Assembly (NCBI GenBank): GCA_003446375.1
Contig: DMAW01000124.1
Location: forward strand, 1-12,058
Origin: Eubacteriaceae bacterium
GTDB taxonomy: Bacteria > Bacillota > Clostridia > Eubacteriales > Alkalibacteraceae
Length of the DNA: 12,058 nucleotides
Direction: 5' to 3'
Shown: in pieces, positions 1-5,861 of the stretch
How positions within the stretch are numbered: the first letter of the stretch is position 1
Layout of the letters: every line of letters begins with the position of its first letter
Notes under the pieces: generated by a model
Databases searched by the model: none
Seen by the model: only the letters and a program-made list of their open reading frames with translations
What the model was told of the DNA's origin: nothing
Position numbers and translations under genes: made by a program

Positions 1-556
1 TATGGCTTGACATTAATATGGTTTTCCCTTTTTTCTTTTCTTCCATTACCAGGTCAATAAAAATATTTTGCATAAGTGGATCTAAACCACTGGTGGGCTC
101 GTCCAAAACCAGTATTTCAGGGTCGTGCATGAAAGCTGCAACGATACCTAGTTTTTGTTTCATGCCTTTGGAAAATTTCTTTATCTTCCCCTTTGGATTC
201 AAATCAAGAAGTTCAATGAGCTCTTTTTTTCTTTTTTCATTTTTGGTTCTTCTCATATCAGAGATGAACTTTAAAAATTCATCTCCTTCCATTTGGTCAA
301 GGAAAGATATCTCTCCGGGAATATACCCCAATATTCTTTGAATTTGAGTAGCTTGTTTGCTGCAATCAAGCCCGTTAATGCTACAGCTGCCCGAATCCGG
401 TCTCATAAATCCCATAATCGCCCTTATAGTCGTGGTCTTCCCGGAACCGTTTGGACCCAGATACCCTGTAATTCCACCTGTTTTTATTGTGAAATCAACA
501 TTGAAGATACCTTTCCCGCTAGGATAAGTCAAAGTTAAATCATGAACACCTATCAC
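1..556 (-). CDS. ABC transporter ATP-binding protein, C-terminus cut by window edge
   Basis: This is the nucleotide-binding subunit of an ABC transporter, which would power a membrane partner encoded beyond the left edge. The visible 185 codons are uninterrupted. Walker A is GPNGSGKT at residues 34-41. The ABC signature is the variant FSKGMKQKLG at 128-137, followed by Walker B ILVLDEP at 148-154 and the D-loop SGLD. The switch histidine (H185, in SSH) falls on the last complete codon. The usual Q-loop glutamine is not evident: the segment reads GYIPGEISF, as in many exporter-type ATPases with a short C-terminal extension. The start is GTG at 556, with AGGAGG at 564-569 spaced 7 nt away and an in-frame TAG not far upstream. 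It lies 27 bp after the cysteine synthase gene on the same strand, so co-transcription is likely. The substrate is unknown. Family assignment is secure; export direction is inference. Confidence 0.93.
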   Translation of the reverse strand, partial: MIGVHDLTLTYPSGKGIFNVDFTIKTGGITGYLGPNGSGKTTTIRAIMGFMRPDSGSCSINGLDCSKQATQIQRILGYIPGEISFLDQMEGDEFLKFISDMRRTKNEKRKKELIELLDLNPKGKIKKFSKGMKQKLGIVAAFMHDPEILVLDEPTSGLDPLMQNIFIDLVMEEKKKGKTILMSSH

Positions 557-583
557 TTCATCGCCTCCTACTCGACTTGTCTA

Positions 584-1486
584 TCATATCAACGATGTAC
601 TAAAATACCTTTCTATCCGGTCAGGTATCACAGTAGCTATTCTTTTGTCCTTACCATATTTTTTGGCGATCTGTATAGATGCCCATACATTTGCCCCTGA
701 AGATGTACCTGCTAAAATCCCCTGAACCTTTGCCAGCTGCCTCGTAGTAATGATGGCATCCTCATCCGATACTTCCACTATTTCATCTATACGGCTCACA
801 TCCAATATTTTAGGTATAAATCCGTCACCTATCCCCTGTATATTGTGAAGCCCTGGTTCATGACCAAGAAGAGCAGAAACATTTTTGGGCTCAACTGCAA
901 CGATTTTGGCTGTGGGGTTTCTTTCTTTTATGTAACGACCTATTCCTTCTAGTGTCCCTCCACTTCCCAATCCTGAAACGAATATATCTATCTCACCTTC
1001 CATCTGATTCCAAATTTCAACTGCAGTGGTTTTATAATGAGCTAAAGGATTGTCAGGATTTTCAAATTGCTGCACAACAAAAATATTCGGATCCATAGCT
1101 TTTTGCCTTGCGACTTCACACACCGCTCCATTTATGTATTCGCTAGATTTGGTAAGAATCAGCTCAGCGCCTAGAGATTTTATTATCTTTTTTCTCTCTT
1201 CGCTCATATTTTCAGGCATTATGATAACAACCCTGTATCCTTTGCGAACTCCTACAAGGGCTATGCCAATTCCGGTATTTCCCGATGTACATTCCATTAT
1301 GGTCATTCCGGGCCTGAGATCGCCTCTTGCTTCAGCCGCTTCTATCATGAATTTAGCAACACGGTCTTTGATGCTTCCGCCTGGATTTAAATATTCTCCT
1401 TTGGCGAATATGTCCAAACCAGTCATTGCCTTGAGGCTTATCATAGGAGTATTGCCGATAATATCCAATATATTTTCAGTAATCAT
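584..1486 (-). CDS. cysK: Cysteine synthase-type PLP enzyme (O-acetylserine sulfhydrylase family)
   Basis: This is a fold-type II PLP enzyme, most likely making cysteine from O-acetylserine and sulfide in the cytoplasm. With the chosen start it has 300 residues, normal for CysK. The PLP lysine is K40 in NPGGSIKDR. The substrate loop TSGNTG is at 67-72, the phosphate-binding GSGGT at 174-178 and GTSSGAN at 260-266. The C-terminal motif reads PDRIERYFST (288-297), where most CysK proteins have PDxGERYxST, so the glycine before the glutamate is replaced by isoleucine. ATG at 1486 is preferred because AGGGAG (1495-1500) sits 8 nt upstream; the in-frame TTG at 1492 is too close to it. It lies 85 bp downstream of ald, with a weak possible -10 (GATAAT) in the gap, and 27 bp before the ABC ATPase gene. 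A related beta-replacement enzyme, such as a diaminopropionate or cystathionine synthase, cannot be excluded by motif reading. Confidence 0.85.
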   Translation of the reverse strand: MITENILDIIGNTPMISLKAMTGLDIFAKGEYLNPGGSIKDRVAKFMIEAAEARGDLRPGMTIMECTSGNTGIGIALVGVRKGYRVVIIMPENMSEERKKIIKSLGAELILTKSSEYINGAVCEVARQKAMDPNIFVVQQFENPDNPLAHYKTTAVEIWNQMEGEIDIFVSGLGSGGTLEGIGRYIKERNPTAKIVAVEPKNVSALLGHEPGLHNIQGIGDGFIPKILDVSRIDEIVEVSDEDAIITTRQLAKVQGILAGTSSGANVWASIQIAKKYGKDKRIATVIPDRIERYFSTSLI

Positions 1487-1571
1487 AATCAAAACTCCCT
1501 TACATTAGTATCCTTATTTTAAATTCATTATCTAAATTATCCCTCAAAGGTCATCATTTATATTCACAATG

Positions 1572-2699
1572 TTAAAAAGCATCTTCAACAGCTGTCATCG
1601 CATCTGTATATTCTAAGTCAAATGTATCAGCAACTGCCCTGCACGTGAGTTTTCCTCTGCATGTATTAAGCCCCTTAAGCAATGCGCTGTTTCCCTTGAG
1701 GGCTCCTTCGATGCCCTTTTGGCATATCTCTAAAATATAAGGAAGCGTAGCCGCCTCTAACGCTAATGTTGAAGTTTTAGGAACAGCTCCCGGTATATTT
1801 GAAATCGAGCAATGCAATACGCCGTGCTTTATATATGCGGGTTTATCATAAGTCGTAACTCTATCGATCGTTTCAATGCAACCCCCCTGGTCGATTGCCA
1901 CATCAACTATGACAGAACCATTTTTCATGGCTTTAACCATATCTTCGGTAATGATCTTAGGAGCTGCGCCGCCTGGAACCAATACTGCTCCTATCATAAG
2001 GTCTGCCCTTCGGATGCATTCAATGACGCTATGAGTATTGTAGATTATAGTGTCTATGGCGCTTCCAAATACATCTTCAAGTTCTCTTAGTTTCAGAGCG
2101 TCCACATCTACAACTGTTACTCTAGCACCTAGTCCTATCGCAATTTTTGCAGCATTTTTCCCTACTGTTCCTCCTCCTAAAATCAAGACTTCACCTGCTA
2201 CTACCCCTGGCACTCCGCTTAACAATACGCCTGATCCACCGTAGTTCTTTTGTAGAAGCATTGCACCTGTCTGAACTGCCATCCTTCCGGCAATTTCACT
2301 CATTGGCGCCAAAAGCGGCAAGTAACCGTTTTCAAGCTGAACAGTCTCGTAGCCTAATGAAGTAACTTTCTTTAGCAAGAGTTCCTCTACAAGCCTTTTG
2401 TCCGCGGCTAGATGCAAATATGTGAATATTACGTGCTTTTCCATTAAGTATTTATACTCATTCTTTATGGGTTCCTTGACCTTAACTATAACTTCAGCGT
2501 CATTGTACACTTTGGACGCATCGGCCACGATCAAAGCCCCTGCGTTTATATATTCTTCATCAGAAAAACCACTGCCTGATCCTGCGCTTTTCTCTACAAT
2601 TACTAGGTGTCCTTTCTTTGCAAGGACTCCAGCACCATTTGGAGTCAAGCCCACTCTATTTTCATTTGATTTTACTTCTTTGGGCACACCGATTATCAC
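1572..2699 (-). CDS. ald: Alanine dehydrogenase (NAD-dependent)
   Basis: This enzyme catalyses reversible oxidative deamination of L-alanine to pyruvate and ammonia with NAD, in the cytoplasm. The 375-residue protein matches the family length and keeps the known catalytic positions: R15 and K75 (pyruvate binding), H96 (in YLH, acid/base) and D270 (in AIDQGG). The NAD-binding GGGTVG is at 175-180, followed by D198 at the end of the next strand. The GTG start at 2699 is chosen because AAGGAGG (2708-2714) lies 8 nt upstream and the protein then begins MIIGVPKE, as in known Ald proteins. An upstream in-frame extension reaching 2774 would run through the probable promoter and has no family counterpart. 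The gene has its own candidate sigma-A promoter. It is followed by cysK after 85 bp with no terminator seen, so readthrough is possible. In an amino-acid-fermenting anaerobe it would link alanine to pyruvate, but that lifestyle is inferred. Confidence 0.96.
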   Translation of the reverse strand: MIIGVPKEVKSNENRVGLTPNGAGVLAKKGHLVIVEKSAGSGSGFSDEEYINAGALIVADASKVYNDAEVIVKVKEPIKNEYKYLMEKHVIFTYLHLAADKRLVEELLLKKVTSLGYETVQLENGYLPLLAPMSEIAGRMAVQTGAMLLQKNYGGSGVLLSGVPGVVAGEVLILGGGTVGKNAAKIAIGLGARVTVVDVDALKLRELEDVFGSAIDTIIYNTHSVIECIRRADLMIGAVLVPGGAAPKIITEDMVKAMKNGSVIVDVAIDQGGCIETIDRVTTYDKPAYIKHGVLHCSISNIPGAVPKTSTLALEAATLPYILEICQKGIEGALKGNSALLKGLNTCRGKLTCRAVADTFDLEYTDAMTAVEDAF

Positions 2700-2745
2700 G
2701 ACACACTCCTCCTTAAGACAGTAAAATTTTTTATTCCATATTTTA

Positions 2746-2774
2746 ATTATCCCACCAATCTGAAATGATAACAA
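2746..2774 (-). promoter_or_regulatory. Candidate sigma-A promoter of ald
   Basis: On the minus strand, TTGTTA (2769-2774) and GATAAT (2746-2751) are separated by exactly 17 bp. The predicted start is near 2739, giving a leader of about 40 nt with the strong AAGGAGG site. This is a consensus match read by eye, without experimental support. Confidence 0.5.
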
Positions 2775-2842
2775 GCTTTTGTATCTGCAATTTTAAAATA
2801 TAGGCTTATTTATATTCATCTAGCTTCTTAAAGGCAAAAGCT

Positions 2843-3886
2843 TTAAATAAATTTATTAAGCCCCGGCATTTTTTGAATTATTGAAACTATTAAATATGAC
2901 GCTACAAAAACGATCCCGGTAAACATTGGCACTCCGATAAAACCATTCACACTGAGTACATCAAGATTTGTGCGCAGAAACTCCCAAGGTATTATGTGTA
3001 CAAGGTATACCCCAAAGGATGCTTTGGAAAGATTGTTCAAGACTTTTTTTGTCATTTTCCTGTCGGGCTTATAAATTGCAGCTACTATAACAAATAACGA
3101 CAGCGTAGCAAGAATGACAAAGATGCTCCTATACGTATAAATCCAGTCATAATAACCTTGCTTTCGAATAGATAAGTAGTATGTTCCAAGCCACATGACT
3201 GTAATTGAACTTAGATATATCCCCAAAAATTTAAGATGATTTGACCTTCCCATACTATCTTGATTGATTTTTTTATACAGTATATGTCCTGCTATGAAGT
3301 ATCCTAAATAATAAGTCCCTTGGACTATAGGCACGTTGTAATTTATAGTTGTGGAAAATCCAAACAGATCAAACCCCATTCTCATAATCAAAACTACTCC
3401 TGAAAAGAACATCCACATCTTAAGAAATAATTTCTCGATGTTTTTATCCATGTTATTTACCAATGCCGAAGTAAAAGGCATTGCAATCATCAACCCTATA
3501 AACGGATACATGTACCATAGATGAGGCGAGACAGGCTTGAACAAACTCTGTATGACAGTAGGAAAAAGGCTTAAATTTTCTCCCATATAAATAGTCTTCC
3601 AATAAAAATAAACTGCAGACCAAATTATAAGTACCATTACAAAATGCTTGACTTTATCCTTGTTTTTTTCATGATCGTATTTCCGTCCCGCCATCAGTGC
3701 ACCGCTTATCATGAAAAATATCGGTACGGAAGTCCTAGATAATGCATTGAAAAATGTTGCGCCTAAATAAGACCAGCTCTCAGTTGCCGGCAGATTTCTG
3801 CAGTAATAGTTTGCCACATGTATTGTGATTACCATGAACATAGATATAATTCTTAAAGCTTCAAGTCTGTAGTCTTTATCTCTCAT
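2843..3886 (-). CDS. Acyltransferase-3 family integral membrane protein
   Basis: This is a multi-spanning membrane acyltransferase (acyltransferase-3, OafA/WecH-like), a family that transfers acetyl or other acyl groups to extracytoplasmic sugars, peptidoglycan or secondary metabolites. The 347-residue protein opens with the family pattern RLEALRIISMF followed by a first membrane helix ending TIHV; H23 corresponds to the conserved histidine of this family. FFMISGALM in the second hydrophobic segment is also typical. About ten hydrophobic stretches cover nearly the whole length. The ATG at 3886 is preferred over in-frame ATGs at 3889 and 3901: GAGAGGG (3893-3899) lies 6 nt before 3886, and the predicted transcript start near 3916 leaves no ribosome site for 3901. 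It is divergent from the ECF operon and appears monocistronic, although no clear terminator is seen before ald. The acceptor substrate is unknown, and the neighbours give no hint of a polysaccharide cluster. Confidence 0.88.
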   Translation of the reverse strand: MRDKDYRLEALRIISMFMVITIHVANYYCRNLPATESWSYLGATFFNALSRTSVPIFFMISGALMAGRKYDHEKNKDKVKHFVMVLIIWSAVYFYWKTIYMGENLSLFPTVIQSLFKPVSPHLWYMYPFIGLMIAMPFTSALVNNMDKNIEKLFLKMWMFFSGVVLIMRMGFDLFGFSTTINYNVPIVQGTYYLGYFIAGHILYKKINQDSMGRSNHLKFLGIYLSSITVMWLGTYYLSIRKQGYYDWIYTYRSIFVILATLSLFVIVAAIYKPDRKMTKKVLNNLSKASFGVYLVHIIPWEFLRTNLDVLSVNGFIGVPMFTGIVFVASYLIVSIIQKMPGLNKFI

Positions 3887-3922
3887 CATTGACCCTCTCA
3901 TTTATAAATTTCCAATGAGAAT

Positions 3923-3951
3923 ATTATATTCAGCTACTAGATAAAAAGCAA
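3923..3951 (-). promoter_or_regulatory. Sigma-A promoter of the acyltransferase gene
   Basis: On the minus strand TTGCTT (3946-3951) and a perfect TATAAT (3923-3928) are separated by 17 bp. This predicts transcription starting near 3916 and a leader of about 30 nt to the ATG at 3886. It is the best promoter match in the window. Confidence 0.65.
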
Positions 3952-4006
3952 TTATATTTTATGCCATCCTCTTATCTGTCATTATACAAAAACTAAGATC
4001 TGAGCA

Positions 4007-4035
4007 TTTACACAATGACACTTTTGCTGTATCCT
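4007..4035 (+). promoter_or_regulatory. Candidate promoter of the ECF S component / aminotransferase operon
   Basis: TTTACA (4007-4012) and TATCCT (4030-4035) are 17 bp apart. The predicted start, near 4042, leaves a leader of about 24 nt containing GGAGGTG. The -10 is weak (two mismatches), so this is a tentative call. No riboswitch-like structure is evident in the 3952-4065 leader region, and such a short leader would leave no room for one. Confidence 0.35.
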
Positions 4036-4065
4036 GTAAAAAACAATGCGGAGGTGTTATATTTA

Positions 4066-4611
4066 ATGAAAGATCAAACAACAATCAGCAGCTTTAACGC
4101 AATAAAAACCAGGGACTTGGTAGAAACCGGCTTGCTCATAGCTATTGTATTCATATCGACAATGTTTATAAACATACGTCTGCCAATATCGATAAACGGC
4201 GGCCTGATACATATGGGTAATATCGCTCTTTTCCTTTCAGCAATGCTTTTTGGCAAAAAGAAAGGAGCAATAGCAGGAGCATTTGGCATGGGCCTTTTCG
4301 ACATATTGTCCGGATGGGCTATTTGGGCTCCGTTTACTTTTATAGTAAGAGGAGCAATGGGCTACATTATCGGAAGCATTTCCCACATGAACGACAAGGC
4401 CGCTGAAAGCTTTACTCAAAATATATTAGCTGTATTAGCAGGAGGCACCTGGATGATTATTGGATATTACATAACAGAAGTTATTTTATACGGAAATCTA
4501 TTTTCTCCTGTTACATCCATACCAGGCAATATAACTCAACTTGTATTTGGATGCATTGCGCTGTTAGTCTTGCCAGTGCTTAAAAAAATTGTAAATTCGC
4601 GAAATATTTAA
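4066..4611 (+). CDS. ECF transporter S component (substrate-binding membrane subunit)
   Basis: This is a small, very hydrophobic 181-residue protein of the energy-coupling factor type. S components bind a vitamin or related micronutrient in the membrane and are driven by shared EcfA/EcfA'/EcfT subunits encoded elsewhere. The conserved core, about residues 45-105, contains GGLIHMGN, LFGKKKGAIAGAFGMGLFD and WAPFTFIVRG, typical of the DUF1393/PF07155-like (HmpT-type) S components; five to six membrane helices can be drawn. The ATG at 4066 has GGAGGTG (4050-4056) 9 nt upstream. The longer in-frame ATG at 4015 would lie inside the candidate promoter and lacks a ribosome site. The stop is followed immediately by the aminotransferase ribosome site, a 15-bp gap, so the two genes form an operon. 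Substrate specificity cannot be read from sequence; the linkage suggests an amino-containing compound or a PLP-related micronutrient, which is a guess. Confidence 0.88.
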   Translation: MKDQTTISSFNAIKTRDLVETGLLIAIVFISTMFINIRLPISINGGLIHMGNIALFLSAMLFGKKKGAIAGAFGMGLFDILSGWAIWAPFTFIVRGAMGYIIGSISHMNDKAAESFTQNILAVLAGGTWMIIGYYITEVILYGNLFSPVTSIPGNITQLVFGCIALLVLPVLKKIVNSRNI

Positions 4612-4626
4612 GGAGGATGATTTGTT

Positions 4627-5760
4627 TTGAAAAGAAGACTCATAATGACACCAGGGCCAACGGAAATTAGGGACAATGTAAAAAATGCCTTTCTTGCTCC
4701 TGTTACAAATCCGGATTTAGACTTGGACTTTGTAGAATATTACTCCGAAGTCTGCAATAATCTGAAAACAATCTTTAATACTGAAAATGACGTATTGATA
4801 TTAAACGGCGAAGGGATACTTGGACTTGAAGCAAGCTGTGCCTCATTAATTGAGCCTAGTGACAAGGTACTGTGCATAAATAACGGCATATTTGGCAAAG
4901 GCTTTGGTGATTTTGCCAAGTTATACGGAGCCGATGTCACATATTATAGTGCAGATCTTAAGCGCTCCATTGATGTCAAAGAGCTTTCAGATTTTTTAGA
5001 CAGCAATCCAAATTTTAAGATTGCTACACTTGTTCACTGCGAGACGCCTTCAGGAATAACAAACCCTATTGATATGCTTTGCCCACTTCTAAAAAGCAAA
5101 GGCATAATCACCGTAGTCGATTCAGTATCTGCTTTCGCCGGCGAGCCGCTTTTAACAGACAAATGGCAAATAGATATAGTCATTGCCGGATCTCAAAAGT
5201 GCCTATCAGCTTCTCCCGGGCTTACTATTTTAAGCATCAGCCCTGATGCATGGGATGCAATGAGAAACAGAAAAAATCCTATAGCAAGCTTTTACTCCAA
5301 CCTGCTTTTATGGGAAAATTGGTATGAAAAAAAGGCCTTTCCATACACACAGCCTGAGAGCAATATCCATCAGTTAAACAGAGCGGTTCTTAACGTTCTT
5401 GAAGAATGTGATTTTATTTCTCGCCACAAAAATACAGCTGAAAAAATCCGGAAAATATTTACCGATTGCGGCTTTGAGCTTTATGCCAATTCTGGGTTTT
5501 CAAACACGGTCACCACTATCCTATTGCCAGATGGCGTTTCCTTTATTAATCTATTCGAGACCATGAAAAATGATTTTGGAGTTCTTATAGGCGGAGGTTT
5601 CGACTTTTTGGAAAATAAGATATTTAGAATCGGCCACATGGGCGAAAACTGTTATGATGAAAAGATATACCTAACATTAAAATCATTAGATGAGGCATTT
5701 GAAAAACTTGGAGTTCCAAAAGGTAAAAAGCTCCACAAAGTGTATGCAGAGCTTGATTAA
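4627..5760 (+). CDS. Class V PLP aminotransferase (alanine/serine--glyoxylate type)
   Basis: This is a fold-type I, class V aminotransferase of the group that includes alanine-glyoxylate, serine-pyruvate and ureidoglycine-glyoxylate (PucG) aminotransferases. It has 377 residues, a normal length. The N-terminal TPGPTEI motif (8-14) is characteristic. NGEGILGLEA (60-69) forms the cofactor phosphate region, and HCETPSG (137-143) is the usual H-x-E-T segment. D165 in VVDSVSA pairs with the PLP ring nitrogen, and K191 in GSQKCLSASPG is the Schiff-base lysine. FRIGHMG near the C-terminus carries the substrate-carboxylate arginine. The TTG start at 4627 has AGGAGG (4611-4616) 10 nt upstream; ATG at 4645 would remove part of the conserved N-terminus. 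It is the second gene after the ECF S component and is followed by a hairpin terminator. Donor and acceptor are not predictable. Serine- or alanine-glyoxylate transamination is the default reading, with PucG or 2-aminoethylphosphonate-type activity as alternatives. Confidence 0.9.
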   Translation: MKRRLIMTPGPTEIRDNVKNAFLAPVTNPDLDLDFVEYYSEVCNNLKTIFNTENDVLILNGEGILGLEASCASLIEPSDKVLCINNGIFGKGFGDFAKLYGADVTYYSADLKRSIDVKELSDFLDSNPNFKIATLVHCETPSGITNPIDMLCPLLKSKGIITVVDSVSAFAGEPLLTDKWQIDIVIAGSQKCLSASPGLTILSISPDAWDAMRNRKNPIASFYSNLLLWENWYEKKAFPYTQPESNIHQLNRAVLNVLEECDFISRHKNTAEKIRKIFTDCGFELYANSGFSNTVTTILLPDGVSFINLFETMKNDFGVLIGGGFDFLENKIFRIGHMGENCYDEKIYLTLKSLDEAFEKLGVPKGKKLHKVYAELD

Positions 5761-5767
5761 AAAACTT

Positions 5768-5798
5768 TCGGGTATGGAAATGCTTTTTTCGTACCCGA
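5768..5798. terminator. Bidirectional hairpin terminator between convergent operons
   Basis: Arms at 5768-5780 and 5786-5798 form a 13-bp stem with two G-U pairs and a 5-nt loop; the outer 7 bp (TCGGGTA/TACCCGA) are perfect. On the minus strand the stem is followed by AAGTTTTTT, a proper U-tract ending the PTS/regulator operon. On the plus strand the trailing TAAAATTT is weaker, but the hairpin lies 7 nt after the aminotransferase stop. Confidence 0.8.
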
Positions 5799-5861
5799 TA
5801 AAATTTACAAATGCATTTTGACTGTCCATATAAAAAATCAAATTACTTTCTATTATTATAC

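Noticed and set aside
18..538. Plus-strand frames at the left edge
   Set aside because: The minus strand here encodes an uninterrupted ABC ATPase with Walker A, signature and Walker B, so the plus-strand frames are shadows.
1050..1508. 152-codon plus-strand frame over the cysK gene
   Set aside because: It is antisense to intact cysteine synthase motifs and has no recognisable protein pattern of its own.
3952..4065. Possible riboswitch ahead of the ECF S component
   Set aside because: No conserved stem set was visible, and the likely transcript leader is only about 24 nt.
5809..5818. 10-bp palindrome AAATGCATTT after the terminator
   Set aside because: Short and AT-rich in an AT-rich gap, with no second copy or positional logic; chance is sufficient.
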